From Prosapia bicincta (taxonomy: Eukaryota; Arthropoda; Insecta; Hemiptera; Cercopidae), in NCBI GenBank assembly GCA_036971475.1, contig JBAIZL010000001.1, positions 82,449,983-82,513,982 of the forward strand: a stretch of 64,000 nt of DNA. The letters are read 5' to 3'. Position 1 is the first letter of the stretch. Each line of letters begins with the position of its first letter. Made by a program: the position numbers and the translations under genes. Positions 11,473 through 25,371 of this stretch are shown here, piece after piece. The notes under the pieces were generated by a model, which saw nothing but the letters and a program-made list of their open reading frames with translations, was not told where the DNA came from and did no database searches.

Positions 11473-13690
11473 CTGCAAAATGGACAACAAACTGCAATTT
11501 TTTGTACCTAAATATCACAAGTTTTATCCATCATATTAACAATTTAAATATTTCACATTATTTTTGGAATATCAGCATAGGTACTAAGTGAATCAAATTA
11601 AAATCAGTTAATCTGTTGACATTTTTTTGCAAAAACCTATCAATTTAACAAATCAAGACTAAATGTGAAGTGTTATAAATACATCAAATTTAATTCAATA
11701 ATTGTTATAATACAAAATATCTTTTTTCCGTTATTTCACATTATGAATTTTATCCTTATGAATTTATACTGTTTATGAATTATAATTTTAAGGATACAAA
11801 ACTAGATCAATGAAATACTGGCTCCAATATCACTTATTTCAGTGTATTGTTACACAATAATGTTTGCAAACACCAGTGTAATCTTAGAAACATTTGGTTA
11901 CAAATAGGAACACCTTGCTACAGTCCAGAACTCACCCACTCCTCTTTGAATCGCTTAAAAGGTTTTGTATGAAGCTATTGTTATATAGACCAAAAAATAA
12001 AGGAAGAATTACATAATGCCTGCACAAGTAATCTAAGTAAAATCTGTTTCAATGGAATACACAATTTTTGTGAATGATTTATATGCACATCAAAATGTGT
12101 GTGTGGGGGGATATTGTAGGGCAATGTTGTATTTGTCCATCTCCTTCTATTTTGAATGCATATAATTTTAATTTCCTTTTTATTATTGTTTAAATGTGGT
12201 GAATCGTTGAAATAAAGTTGATAATTTATTCATTTCATAATCTGTTATTTCAAGCTGCAGTAATTATACAAACTACAGTTATTTTACTGAACTTTTAAAC
12301 CGTCTTTGGGTCAACTACACTATGTAACTTTTTGTATATTTAATTAAAATTTATATACAGAGTATTTTTTTAATACAAAGATACTTATTTTATTTCTTTA
12401 AAGGTACCCTATAAAGCTACAATTTTTAACATCAGTCATTATTCCTTTGTCAACAATGTGTATATATATGTATTGTGTTAATACTTAGTTTATCTATAAT
12501 TGATGGAATAATTTTAAATTTATTGGTTTTAATTCACATGTGTTTATACAAAGTTTCATTATTTAAATAGAAACTTTATGGAACTATTACTTTTATAAAT
12601 GTATTTGTTTAAAGTAAACAATGACACTCTTCTCGAAATTGTTGACAAAACAGAAATATACATGAAAAACCTGACTACTAATTATTCTAACTGTAAATTA
12701 TGGTATAATCTAAGGCAGATCATAATAATGTCTACTTGCTGAATGCCACATAAGCATCTTATAGCAAATAATCAGTCTCAAAGGCGAAGCATGCTAAAAA
12801 GTTATAAATAACGCAGCATCGATCAATGTACATTCATTACTAGAACTCTTTGTATCAGTGCTGACAACAAAGAAAAAATAAGTTCAATATTTTATTGACT
12901 ACGGACGTGCTAAGAACGAACGTAAGCATGGTTACGTTATTATTAAAAAGTAAAAGATCAATTATAAGACGAGAATATTGTGCAATGGGATGTCTTAAAG
13001 ATATTCAGAGTGAACGGATATAACCAAGGCTGAGAGTAAATACAATATGTGTACACACAATGCAATAATGATTCTGATTGGTGCATTTGTTATCAGATAT
13101 GGTACAAGAGCAGAAAAAAAGGAATGTGAGAATTGGAAAAGTGAACTCATAGACAAAACATGTTAATAAATGTACAATCTTTAATTTTTGAATTGACAAG
13201 TAAATTGTCATTCATTGTTACTGCAATGTAAGTAAACTTATAGTTTGTTAAAGGCAAACTTTTATTGGGTTTTCTTAGTTATATCATCTTGGCCTAGTGT
13301 CAATTATGATTTACCATTTGCGAGGTTATTAACAATGATAGGAAGTTACACTTAGATAAAGTTTTTCATTCATAAAATGTTGCTGACTCACTTAAACAAT
13401 TAAACTGTCTTTCTTCAACGCTATTTTCAAATTGAAAAACATATCTCATCTCTTGATAGTGTGAATACTTCCTCATCAGACGGCTTTTGGTCTAGTATCT
13501 ATCACGTTCTTGTTGTCTTCTTTAATTTTTTTGTTTAGCACATTATCCAGGATATCATCTTGTAATTATCTATAAATATAAGCTCTTAAACTTCAAAAAA
13601 AGATATTATATATGTCCAGATGTACATTTTGACTGCAAAGCAATCATCTTCAGAAGAAATTACTACATTTTGAAGAGTGGTAAGTTTGTT
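11473..13690. other. Intron 3 sequence, no recognised gene
   Basis: AT-rich intron of the host gene with no recognised transposon ends. Small open frames such as 13005-13211 (minus) have no known motifs. Confidence 0.45.
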
Positions 13691-13699
13691 GGTTTAAGA

Positions 13700-14770
13700 G
13701 GTTTTATTTATTTATAATTAAAAATTACACCTCAGTTCCTCCAAGTTATTATGATTATCATCTGTTGTCAGCAAACCATAATTTTGTAAGTTACTATTTA
13801 CATTGACATAATCTATTACGTCCTCTTTGTTGTTAAAAACGGCTTTTGTTTGAGTTCTTCTCAGTTCTATTTTAAGTCACTTAGGATGATGTTTACTTCT
13901 TCATCCCAGTGGTCAGGTTCTGATGAAAAACAAAAGGTTTTTCTAATAATTCTGGGAATACGGCAAAGGGAACGTCATGTTTCCATACCTTTTCGATTTC
14001 TGAAACAGTCTCTAAGTGAAATTCAAGCTTTTGAGGTTAGATTCTCTTTTACTGCTGATAAGGCTTTCATTAATATACACTTAAGGTAGTGCACATTGAC
14101 GGTTTTAATTATTCCTCAGTTCATTGGTTGAAGTTTTGATGACATGTTTGGCAGAATGAAGACTAGTTATATATTTTGCGGTTTATTTTGTGCTGTTGAT
14201 AGATAAGTTTGCCAGTTATGAATGGAGATACAATTTTACATCCTTGTTGAAGAATTGCTTTATCCAACTTCAGTACAAAGACTTCAAAAATTGCAATGGT
14301 TATCCAAGCCTATTTCTAAAATTGTACTCAACTTCTAAAAATTTAATGCCACAGAAAAATTTTGCTACTTTACTTTTCCTTAGAACCAGAAATTTTTAAT
14401 TTTTCGCTTTCGCCCTATCATGGGTTCATGGTATACTTTAGTCCAAAATATTTATAGTGTTTGAAACTTAATGTTTTTTGTGAAAAAATTTAAAAAATAA
14501 ACCCGTCATCATTGAAAATGTTCACAAGTTCATATTCTAGAAAACTTTTATTTAACACCATTTCATGTTAGATTTTGCAGTCTTCTTTGCTCACTTCTGC
14601 ACTTTCAACAAATAGTTTTTTTGAATGATTCTATGCCTGGCTTTTAATCTAGCTAGCCAACCCATACTTGCTGTAAAAATGTCATATTCAAACTCTGTGG
14701 AAATTCTTGGGCCTTTACTCATATTATAAAAAGGCAAATGTTTTTCATGATCTAATTGTAGTATAGCCTT
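13700..14770 (-). pseudogene. Decayed Tigger/jerky-type transposase relic
   Basis: Reading the minus strand from about 14770: SMGWLARLKARHRI, the second half of a CENP-B-type DNA-binding domain, then KEDCK-like residues. Near 14480 comes MTGLFFKF, matching the first catalytic Asp block (ADETGLFFK). The C-terminal acidic region near 13930-13760 reads PDHWDEEVN and then DVIDYVNVNSNLQNYG, typical of the tail of such transposases. Many stops and frameshifts interrupt it, so it is an old relic. TIRs were not identified. Confidence 0.65.
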
Positions 14771-15840
14771 GTCCAGATTTTGAACTTACACAACTTTGCA
14801 CGTTTTCAAGCCTAAGCTTTCACTATGATACGCTAGGACAAGTTCTTTGCCGATCTAAATTTGTATCAACATACATTGCTTGGAAGACTATAGTATTTTA
14901 ACATCTTTTTTCTCACATCTACTATCAATTTCATTTATAATTTACACCTATTCTATTTTTTAAAACAGATGTTCCTAAAACAGAAGTTTGGCTGCATTAG
15001 ATATCATAAAATTTAAAATTAATATATATTAAGTGACAAACCCCAATTGTACAGTTTGTTACAGCTATCTTGAGTTTATGACAAATTAATAAACTTAATG
15101 TTTATTGTATATGTAAAGTAGTGGAGCTTAAATCGGTTTACACGCCAAGTTATTGTTTCATTATTTTTTATGTAATAAAATCCATCCAAAGTGGATACTT
15201 TACAACTATATTGTAGTATAGCTACATAATAATTTAGTTTAATATTGGCGCTACTTTCCAATAAGAAATTTTGACTTTATACACAATTGACCATAACTAC
15301 GTTTTTCCCAATTTTAATTAACAATCCATGTTTACTTTAGTAAATGTAAATTTTTTTTATAGCCATTATTTTCCTAACTGGTTACTTTGTAGGTATGTTG
15401 TAAAACAAGTTATACTATACTTTCATATAGAAAAAATACTTTATATAATTTTATGTGTTTGTAAATTTAGGTTATATTGCAGTTTTTGAAAAATTTTACC
15501 CCTAATAATATTGTTCAACACTTAAAATTAATAATTTATTGTTTAAAATGTATTTTTAGTAACATATGTGAAAAAGAAAATAGTTAGAATTAAAGTAGCA
15601 TCTAGTCAAGTATTGCCTTCTTGATAATACTTACTAGATCAATCCTATATTATATTAAAAGTAGATCTTTATCAATAATTCTCTAAACAAGTTTAAATGT
15701 TCCAGGATTCATCCCTTTTAAAAATTCCTAATACTGTTTGTTACAGTTCCCAGGGTCATCCGTTTTATATGATTACTTTATAAATGTTTTATTAAACCTG
15801 GAATTACTAGTATGTCTGATTGTTTTAAATATTGGATTAG

Positions 15841-15844
<4 letters not shown>

Positions 15845-15906
<62 letters not shown>
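15845..15906. repeat. (TA)n microsatellite
   Basis: About 60 bp of uninterrupted TA dinucleotides. The open frame encoding alternating Ile-Tyr across it is an artefact of the repeat. Confidence 0.98.
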
Positions 15907-15908
<2 letters not shown>

Positions 15909-16375
15909 ATATAATATTTTTATAAAGAAAGATTAAATACTGAATAAAAAAATAAGGTTCCAGCATTAGCTTTAGGTTAAATTAATGAGTATAATTATAA
16001 TTACAATTTATACATTTATTTAAATCAAAATTTGTAGCAAATCAGAAGTGTTAAAAATATAAAATACAAAACAAAAATTCAATAACATAATACAAAACTA
16101 TAAATTTTCTTTACAAACAATAAATGATCATACTTGATCTTCACATTAAATATATATAAAAAAACCATGGTAACAAAAGAAATAAAAGACAAAGACATTT
16201 TATGTGTTTATTCTTAGCCTGATTCTTGGTCTAATTCAAATACAGTGAAATACTTGGAACAAATATCAAAACACTTTTATTTGTATAGAAACATCAGCTT
16301 CAATGTATATTTTCACCAAAGCAACATTACAATAATTTCTTCTTGAATTTTGTAGTCCATTACGTTCGGCGAATC

Positions 16376-16548
16376 TTATTAATCACTTAAACAATAGTTT
16401 ATGACTATCCGAACTTTAAATTTAGTAAATTTGTTAAAACTTACTGAGACAGAATGTTTTTGATCACTATGTGTCGATCTTCATCAGTGTCTTCTGCTTG
16501 GAGGAAAGTTCGGATAGTCATAAACTATTGTTTAAGTGATTAATCATT
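16376..16548. mobile_element. PLE-B solo palindrome (inverted terminal arms)
   Basis: Left arm 'aatcacttaaacaatagt' plus 'gactatccgaacttt' (16380-16420) is repeated inverted at 16507-16546. About 85 bp lies between. The same sequence sits beside the PLE-B GIY-YIG copy at 49950-50060 and, degenerate, at 38185-38224. It is therefore the terminal repeat of that PLE family without any ORF. Confidence 0.75.
16449..16505 (-). ncRNA. Hammerhead-like core in PLE-B terminus (candidate)
   Basis: On the minus strand: CTGATGA, an extra A, hairpin GATC/GATC, then an A-run in place of GAAA, short stem ACA-TTC-TGT and TC. The heptamer equals the canonical hammerhead core. The sister copy at 49995-50055 has CTGACGA with the same layout. 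The GAAA box is degenerate and no separate stem I is evident in this copy. The assignment is tentative. Confidence 0.3.
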
Positions 16549-19500
16549 TCTTGTTTTTAAAAAAAGTACACTAATTTCCAGTTACATGAAATTTTAAAAA
16601 GATACCAAAATTTAAAAGTTACATGTTATAAATATTTTTACTAATTTTGTATTTTAGTTGTTCTCATTTTTCAATTTTATCATAAAAAATCATCATGTAG
16701 TTTTTACATCTACAAAATCATTAATAGAGTAGGCACAACTCGCTCATCACTGTAAAACGTAAGTTTGTATTCCAATGGGTTGCCTCCTTTATTTTTAGCC
16801 ATGTTTCATATAGAAAAGTATAAAGAATAATGAACTGAAAGTGAGTACTGATCTGAATAATATTCAACCACAGAGAAATGAAGAACCGCTAAAAGACTTA
16901 ATGGTAATTAAATGTAACAGTGAGAAAATCAGTGATTTACAAATATGAAGATTATTAAACTACACCCAAACTAGAAACTTGTAGTTAAGAATTTAGGTAG
17001 GTTTTATGTTAGATAAACTGAGGGAAGCAGTTACATCATATGTAATTAAACACTTCAGAAATACAAGGAAATAAACTCATATTTTCAGCTGCTTCATAGA
17101 AATAAATCTTGTCACCTTTTAAAAAGGAATTTAATAAATTATCAAACTGAAATGAGAAAAATATCTCTTCTGCTATGATGTGGCTATTTTAAGATGTGTC
17201 AGTTCACCTTTACAAGATAAACCTGCACTAGTAGAACAGAGTATTACCAGGAAATTTGTAGCCTCAGAAAAAAAGTGTTCTACTTGTATTCTAAATGAAT
17301 AATGGCAGATTCGTTTAAGAGATGAGTTTGGTTACTTGATAATATGTTGTAGCCCTTGTGATTTTTAATGAATTTCAAAGTTTTAAAAGCTTGCAATTGT
17401 TGGATTGTACATGCTGCGGTTTTTTAAAAAATAACATGTACTTTTTAATTTATTTTGCAAAAATAACCATTACTAAATGAAATTTATCAGGCCACATTAT
17501 GAACTTGGTCAGTGCATTATTCAATGATTCGCAATATTGAATATTCAAATATAGAGTTTGACAAGTAAATTAATGAAAAAGTGATAAAGTTATTGCTTCA
17601 ACGGAGAGAAATAAGGCTACGAGAATTTGCACTATTAACTTTGTTAAGCAGGCAAAGAAGAAGACTAAGATTATGAGGAGGGCTCTTTAATCAGTTCAAA
17701 AGGGCTTATTACTACTCTGAAATATTAGCATAGGTGTAACTGTCGTCTTTTGTCTGAAAGAGTTGAGATTAGAACGAAATAAAATCAATGATTTCTTGAA
17801 GCTCATCACCAATGCTTTCTAATGTTTCTAGCTATGAAGATCTATTATATGGAGGGAGAGCAGTAAGGAAAGAAATAAGACACCATCCACATATAAGTCC
17901 TGGACTAGCTCAATTGTTAAATGTTTGATCCCAATTGCAGGAGGTGCCCCTAACTGGGTTCTTTTGGATTAATAACAACTATACTTGCTAGACCTTTTTA
18001 AATAGATTAATACATGAAGTGAGAAAATAACATTTATGAAAAACAAACGACAAAACCTAAATTGTATGCACTTTACAAGACGTCAAAAACTAATACTTGT
18101 AGATAACTTTTATCAAAATAAGCAACTGCCCTTCATTTAGAGAAGTCTCTTTACCAAGTTTTAATGTTAAAACACAAAATTCTTTCTATAACTTTAACCA
18201 ATAAAACCAAAACAGGCTAAAACTAAACACAATATGTCAAGATTTTACACTGCACAAGAAGCTACAAATAATTAGACAATTAAAAAACAATCTAAGCGTT
18301 TACAAAAATATTTCAAAAAAAGTATTGCTTCAGCAAAATTTAGCAAACTAAAAAAAAAATTAAAGACATAATTTATAAAAATAATAAAACATAAAATCTT
18401 AAAGGCGCCTTTAAACATTCTACAGCATATTTAGAAATAGAATATCAGGAACATTTCATAAAACTGAATTGATGTAAATAAATACAATATTAATTTTTAT
18501 GATTTAAAAACTGTAATTTTATGTAATAATTTAGCAAAATTTTAATTTATAAAAATCAAAATAAGAATTTTTCAATAAATTTATCACTTAATAATCATCT
18601 CTAGAAATGCATGCACAGATTTACTACCATTGTTTATCATAAATTAAAAAATATATTCATATTTTGTCAAAAATAATGAAAATTCAAAATTTCTAATATT
18701 AACAAGTTTTCTTATACATTCAAGTTCAATGACTTTTAAAATTACAATGCATAAACCATATATAAGTAAAATACAATTTAAGTTTAACTTAAAACACCAT
18801 TTATGAAATTAGAAAAACAATTAAATTTTAAATGTATGTTGATGATATCTATTGGTGGCACAAATTCCATTTCACACATTAGAAATATCACATACTGAAA
18901 AAGTCTACCTGATAAACTAAATGAATTAGGTAAATATTTGTTACAAGAAAACAGTTATTTGTTTAATCTTATTCAAATTTTCAATATTGGTTCTTATTTA
19001 TGACATAACTAGAAATGTCATCATCATTGAACATAAAATATTATATTATCAATACTATAACATCATTAACACAAAATAGGCAAAAACTAAAATATATCTA
19101 ACAAATACATTTAAAAAGCAAAACAAATATGAAGCCGTGATAATACCTACTTCTTAAGTGTCATAATTAACTTTAGGTCAAAGAATCAAGCCTTGTTTGT
19201 GTTTCAAATTTCCTTGCATTGTTGATGTACTAAACTCATCACACACACACCCACACACACAGTTGCACGCAGCGTACACATACACTTTCTTATTATTTAT
19301 TTAATAACTACCATTATTCAAAAGTAAGCTAAAAACATGTTTATTTGGTATCATGGTTTTGGTTTTATCACAGAATTGGTATTTTATTCTTTAAGAAAAA
19401 ATGAAGTCCAATACACAAAAATTGTACTTTGTACAGGAAAAAACGTATGCAAGTAATTAACCACTCTATGAAGTACTGAAGAAGCATGAAAAACTGAGTA

Positions 19501-20093
19501 AAATATAACAAATGGGCTTGTTACTAATTCCAGTTAAGATGAACCTGAACAATGTCCCTATTGGTTTTTATATTAACTTAAATTGTATGTTATTTTTGTA
19601 ACAGTCATAAAGTGTATATTTTCATTACATATTGACTTATATGAAATTCAAGTTTACTAGAATCTCACTATCATACAATAATTGAGGCTAAGGGTTGTCT
19701 GTTTTAAAGCAAAGCAAAAAGTTGTCTCAAAGGGGTTGAAATATAAATAAAACAGTAATAAGCATATAAACTATGTTAACACATGGGTAGCGTGATCTAT
19801 TCTCAAAACACAGTCTATTATAAGTGATGTCTGGTTTAAAAGGTTTTGTTATAATAAGGTTCTACTATATGTTTTTTATTTGAAAAACAGTTTGGAAATA
19901 GTATTTGAAGACCAAAACCATGATTATCAGATTAAATTATCATAATTTAAATAAGGCTACTACTTTACTTTTTTTTTAACCTTCAACATTGTTTGATATA
20001 GTCATAAAAAAATGTAAGCTTACAGTGCATTCAAAATAATCTGGCTAAATTAAATAAAAACAAAAAGTAAGAAAATCTACTATCAGTTCTTAC
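16549..20093. other. Intron 3 sequence, no recognised gene
   Basis: Mostly AT-rich with a CA-rich run near 19240-19262. At 18836-18860 a plus frame reads YVDDIYWW, reminiscent of an RT active site but without supporting neighbours. At 17570-17960 there is a less AT-rich patch with broken frames that I could not assign. Confidence 0.4.
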
Positions 20094-20165
20094 ATCATCA
20101 TTGGGCACTTTGGTAGTTGGCTCTTCATCACCTTGACTGGGATCTGAAGGTCCAAAATATTTTGT
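20094..20165 (-). CDS. Host gene exon 3
   Basis: Minus strand: acceptor tatttcAG before 20165, donor GATGAT|GTAAGAAC after 20094. The exon is exactly 72 nt, 24 codons, entering and leaving in phase 0. This matches the phase-0 end of exon 2 and the phase-0 start of exon 4. It encodes TKYFGPSDPSQGDEEP, then TTKVPNDD: hydrophilic, acidic and probably disordered. It is supported mainly by splice-site quality, phase agreement and composition. Confidence 0.6.
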
Positions 20166-20485
20166 CTGAAATAAAATCAAATGAAATTATCCCAAAGAAA
20201 TTTCTATAAATTTAAGTTATATATAATTTTAAGTATTTATACAGATATTATTTTTAATAAAGGATATGTTATGAAAGGAAATTATATGAATAAATGATTA
20301 CCTAACAGATGCCTTAACATTTATCCTATTCAATTTTTACATGGACAAATTGATGAATATAGTTTTGGGGGTTGTACAAGAAAGGATTAAACTAATAAGA
20401 TTTGTTGATGTACATCATTTTCAGTAAAAAAAATTTAATTACATGTGAAGAGAAATAACACTACTTTTAGTGCAAAATGTATATA

Positions 20486-21774
20486 CAAGGTGCGGTAGAA
20501 AAGTAATGAGACTGGCCGCCGCGCTGCGCCCAGTCGCTCGCAGTGCGGTCTCCACCGGCAGACATGATGGTGGGGGATCTGAGCTAACAATAGAACCGGT
20601 TCATAGTCACGTCTTAGCTCTGTCGCAGTGAGGGTCGACCTTTGCGTATACGTTGTTTGCGTGCCCGTGACACTTGTGAAAACGCTGAAGATGGATCGCT
20701 TGATAGAACAGCGGTGTGCAATCAAATTTTGCTTTTGCTTGGGCAAAACTGCTTCAGAAACTTTTGCTATGATTACGGAGGCCTACAAAGAGGATGTCCT
20801 ATCAAGAGCTCAAGTGTTCCGGTGGTTTATTGAATTTAAAAACGGGAGGGAATCCGTTGAAGACCTGGAACGACCGTGTGGATGAAACGGTGGCCAAAGT
20901 TAAAGAAGTCCTGGACTCCGACCATCGTTTAGTCTCAAAATGATCGCCGATGAGGTATCCGTGAATAAATTTATGGTCCACCAAATTGTTACACAAGATT
21001 TGATGATGAGGAAAGTTTGTGCAAAATTGGTTCCCCGAGTGCTCACCGCCGAACAGAAGCAACGACGAGTGAACGTTTGCCGTGAGATGTTGAATGAATT
21101 GGAAAGTAATCCAGACTTTTTAGACAATGTAGTAACAGGCGACAAATCGTGGACATTCCAGTACGACCCGAAGACGAAAGCCCAGAGCTCGGAGCATCCC
21201 CACGGCCGAAGAAATTAAGAATGTCAAAGTCCCGCGTCAAGACAATGCTCATTGTGTTTTTCGACAAGCGGGGGTTAATTCACAAAGAGTTTCTCCCTCA
21301 GGGAAAAACTGTTAATGTTGAATTGTACAAAGAAGTCCTTCAGCGATTGCACAAAGCCGTCAAACAGAAGCGACAGGACATTGCTCAACGCTGGCGCCTC
21401 CACCACGACAACGCTCCGGCGCACACAGAATTCCTTGTGACCTCCTATTTGACCCGAATTGGAGTTGAAGTGCTGCCACAGCCACCGTACAGTCCTGACA
21501 TGAGTCCTCCTGATTTCTTCCTATTCCCGAAGGTAAAAAGATGCCTGAAAGGTCATCGTTTTGAATATTCCGGACATCCAACAGCTGTCACGAAGGCGCT
21601 AACAGAGATAACTCGAGCGGACTACAGTGGGGCCTATGAAGCTTGGAAAACGTGCTGGCAACGATGTGTCGACGCCCAAGGTGACTACTTCGAAGAATAT
21701 TAACGTTTTGTACAAATCGGATCAATAAATCTGTTTTTCTAGATTGAGTCTCATTACTTATCTACCGCACCCTG
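20486..21774 (+). mobile_element. mariner transposon, full length but inactivated
   Basis: Terminal inverted repeats of 27 bp: 20486-20512 (caaggtgcggtag...) and 21748-21774, with two mismatches, flanked by TA on both sides (20484-20485 and 21775-21776). At 1.29 kb it has the normal mariner size and encodes one transposase on the plus strand. It is much less AT-rich than its surroundings, consistent with a mobile element that arrived fairly recently. It lies in intron 2 of the host gene, in the opposite orientation. Confidence 0.95.
20691..21703 (+). pseudogene. mariner transposase (DD34D), frameshifted
   Basis: The start ATG at 20691 gives MDRLIEQRCAIKFCF, the N-terminal helix-turn-helix region of mariner transposases, with RAQVFRWF as the second recognition helix. 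The frame breaks near 20880, where the usual GRPST linker is damaged, again near 20935 and near 21190. Three catalytic blocks survive: VTGDKSW (first Asp), HHDNAPAH (second Asp) and PYSPDMSPPDFFLF (third Asp, 34 residues after the second). Mariner transposases cut and paste at TA; this copy cannot make a full protein because of the frameshifts. Confidence 0.93.
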
Positions 21775-21776
21775 TA

Positions 21777-22835
21777 AGCATAAGCTAAGGACTGCTTGGC
21801 ATTGGTACAAATGGAGATATACCACTTTTAAATGCCACAGATTAAAATATCCAAAGAAGGGTGCTACTATCCATATCTACTGATATGGTATTGGTATCCA
21901 TCACAGAACCTAACTCAAAAGACCTTTTACAAACACATTCAACACAATATTTCGCATATATCTTTAAGGTGGTTAGAGTGGATACGTCTTTTTGACTCAA
22001 GTAGAAAGTCTATATCAGGTGAATGATGTATATATTTGCTATAATCCCCCACCCAGTACCAGGAAATCATCATACCTCTACCTTAGTTCTACTTTATATC
22101 ACCTATCCTTCCTTCCTCAGACTTCTTACTAATGGTAGTATAACATATAGTGACTTCCTTATGTCTAGAGAGGTTCAACTTAGATGTACAACCCTTTATA
22201 TTTTAGCCTTTTACCTTAGATAAAGGAGTTTTATGCCCTTATCCATATACAAACATTAAATCTATATTTAAAATCCATGTCATACTGTCTTTCAGTGAAA
22301 ATAACCTAACTGAATGATCACCTTTATTAATAAAGAAAGGAAACATTTATGAGCAGTACAGATGAAGACTATTGCCTTTTTTTGAAAATGCTCTCTGAAA
22401 ATTGAAATAGTTTTAATATAACTAAAGGTCCAAAAAATCAAAAGGTGGATTCTTCAAAATACCTACAAAGTGCTGAAAATAGTCTTATGAGCAATGAACA
22501 TTATGAGAAACAAAGACTATTAATGGCTTAATCCACAGACGTTCCATTTTTTTTAAAGCACTGCACTGCACAAAATATCTATATAATCTAAGCCAATATA
22601 ACAATTTTATTTTAAACTCTATAAGTTTAGTGGGACAAATCAGATTGTTATGAAACTTAGTTCTGTTATTACAAACATCTTAGTGAACAATAAAATGCAT
22701 TTTCTATAGTTCAGAATTGCTAAATTTTAATTTTTGAGTAAACATTTTTTTAATATTCAAATTTTATTTTTTATTGAAAATATTTCAGTTTATTGTTGTA
22801 ATTATCTTGATGTTACTGATTAAATCATAAGTATT
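21777..22835. other. Intron 2 sequence, no recognised gene
   Basis: AT-rich intron between the mariner and Tigger elements. Small open frames here carry no recognised motif. Confidence 0.5.
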
Positions 22836-22837
22836 TA

Positions 22838-25260
22838 CAGTAAAATCCGCTTAATACAATTTTCAAGAGACCATACAAAAATAGAGCCTAAAAACCAAAT
22901 AATGTCTTATACGGGAATAGAAAATACAGTGACCAACAATAATACTGTATCTACTCACCATTATATGTGCTGTATTAGTCCCACTTATTTGGCAAGACAA
23001 TTTTATCACAATTTTAGACAAAAAATCATGCAGTAATGAAAGATTAATGTACATAACACAGATATAGACATTTAATGGGGAACCATAAGCTACATACGTA
23101 ATTGCATTACTAGTGCACAGGGCAGATATTTCCTAGTGTTTATATTTTCTTAAAATAATTTTGATCTTATTTTGTTTTAATTTTTTTTTAAATCAATATT
23201 CCTTTTCAAAAATCAACTGATTAATCTTTTGGATAGTCTCATATGAAATTCCGGGTGTCTGATAATGTAACATCTCACATTATCCAGTTCACTAAATGCT
23301 GCAACATGCATTACTGACGGCATAGGCTTGTCATCTTCTTCATTATCATCATCATCCCCACTCTTCTCATTCGTAGTGGAAGCTTTTGAAGCAACATCTT
23401 TCACAATTTCCTGCACTGTTTGTATCTCACAAGTTGTGATATTATCGCCAACAGATACATAGTCGGGAAAGTTATCAAATATGACTTCCTCAACTTTGTT
23501 GTCAGTACATACCATTGCCAGTTCACATTGAGAAGATTTGACAGCTACTTTTATGAAACCATTTGTAATGACTTCATTTCATGTTGAAGCAACATAATTA
23601 ATAGTATCCAAAATGTTTACAGGATGTTCCTGATTACCTTGTTCAATGGCACATAAGTATCTTTGCACTAGTCAGTTACGGGAATGCTAATTTGCAACAT
23701 TTATTATCCCCTGGTCCAGGGTTGAAGGTCCTGGGCAGTTCGAGGTAGAAAATGATTGTTAGTTAATTCAATATTTTTTGGTAGTGCTATCAATAAGTAG
23801 AATATTTCGATTCTTTTTTTGAAAAATTGTATTGAGCTGTTTTACTCATAAAACGAATTGTCCTCTTGTCATCAATGCATGACACTGTGCAGAGTAATCA
23901 CATGAAAACGAGCTGAATGTTCATTGAAACATCGCGGAGACTTCGACTTTTCCATGACCAACAATTCAAGTTTTTCAGACCATCTGCATTTGCACACACT
24001 AGTACTGAAAGTCTCTCTTAACTTAGTTTTTTATCAATGGCATTTGTCCTTTACCATAAGTTACTTACCTGACATAAATTTGAAAAAAAGTCCAAGCTTT
24101 AAAAACATCACATAGGGAGAAATCCTTCAGCAATTATGGTAACACAGTTTTTTCCAAGAAGAAACATCGTCCTCATTTACTAATTTTGCTTCTCCACTGA
24201 TTCGATGATATACAAATTCTTATCTTGGTTTGAATGTGTCAATCCATCCACTGAACGCAGTAAAATTTTTACTTTGAAGCTCTTTCGCGATTTCTCACGC
24301 TTTTATGGTTAGCAATTTTGCACTCGTTAGCAGATGTAAGATAGGAGTTTAATGAAACCATTGTAACAATTCTTCATATTTCCCAATCTTTATTTTCTTT
24401 TTTTTCGTTTCACCGTGTATTACGCTTCCTTCCAACTCCTTTCTCTTTTTTAAAATTGTATTTAATGTGGAACTGGAGTGTTCAGTTAGGCCGATATTTG
24501 TTATTTATTTTTCAGATGTGAGTTTCTTATTGTAACACTTCAAAATTTTCAATTTATCATCAACTGATAAAGGACTTCTCACTCATCTCATAATAATAAA
24601 AAACACACCACTCTATACTTGATAACAACTTCATACTGTAATAATAAATGAACCTATAGGATATAGCATTTGAGTACTTGCTATAAAAAATCTCCATGTG
24701 AATAACTATAATCTACTGACTTAACTTTTTGTATGACATACATGTTTATAGAATGTAGGACAAGTGGAGAAGGGTGAATAGAAGGGAAGAGGAAATGTGT
24801 TAATGGTAGAATGTATACTGTACTTGTACATGTACAGTAAACAAATCCAAGACATTTTGTTCTAAGCAAACAAAAATGTGCTGCCATATTTCCATTCTCT
24901 GCCGTGTAAACTCAAGGCTCTATATCATTGATGTAAACATCCTGCCGAATCATTTTAGACAGTCTTTATCAAAGTTCTATTCTTTTCCCTATGGGATTCC
25001 ATTCCTTAATAAATGTATTCTTCATATCCATTGACGTATTATACAGTATTGTAACTGCCGAACTGCATAAAACTACCGTAATGTTTTTATACTTGTAACA
25101 TATTGCCATGCAGTAAAATTTCCGATAGTAGTGCGTAGTAAGCGAGATTCAAAGCGTATTATCCATAATAGTTTTTTTTGCTAAGTTTAAGGGTCTCAGA
25201 AAAAAATTGTAAGAAGCGGGAAATAGTCTTAAATGGGAGTGTACTAAGCAGATTTTACTG
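22838..25260 (-). mobile_element. Tigger/pogo transposon with TIRs and TA duplication
   Basis: Left end 'cagtaaaatccgcttaat' after TA (22836-22837). The inverted right end is 'cagtaaaatctgcttagt' before TA (25261-25262). Length is 2.42 kb, normal for Tigger elements. A degenerate transposase reads on the minus strand inside. Confidence 0.88.
23213..24560 (-). pseudogene. Tigger transposase, degenerate
   Basis: Minus strand, N to C: KRKELEGSVIHGETKKKKI near 24430, a CENP-B-type DNA-binding remnant (EIAKELQSKNFTAFSGW), RISGEAKLVNEDDVSSWKK near 24180, the LFFKFM block near 24080 and LELLVMEKSRSLR. The C-terminal frame at 23515-23213 stays open and includes DYVSVGDNITTCEIQTVQEI and an acidic DDDDNEEDDKPMPS run, typical of the acidic tail of this family. 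Stops and frameshifts run through the catalytic part, so it is inactive. Confidence 0.85.
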
Positions 25261-25262
25261 TA

Positions 25263-25371
25263 TTTGAAGAGCTAAGTGAAAATTATTAACTTACTTGCTA
25301 CTAAATAATTGTACTTGTTGCTATTAAGTCAGCAAGTAAGTTAATAGTTTCACTTAGTTCTTCAAATAATT
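25263..25371. repeat. Short palindromic element
   Basis: 'tttgaagagctaagtgaa' and 'acttacttgct' at 25263-25302 are repeated inverted at 25331-25368, leaving a loop of about 30 bp. It abuts the Tigger right TA. It could be a small MITE; its origin is unknown. Confidence 0.7.

Noticed and set aside
15778..15966. Open frame rich in Ile-Tyr
   Set aside because: Produced by the (TA)n microsatellite.
17570..17960. Less AT-rich patch that might be a decayed transposase
   Set aside because: Frames are broken and no family motif could be identified.
18836..18990. YVDD-like motif followed by a Lys-rich stretch
   Set aside because: No other RT motif within 1 kb on either side; could occur by chance in AT-rich DNA.
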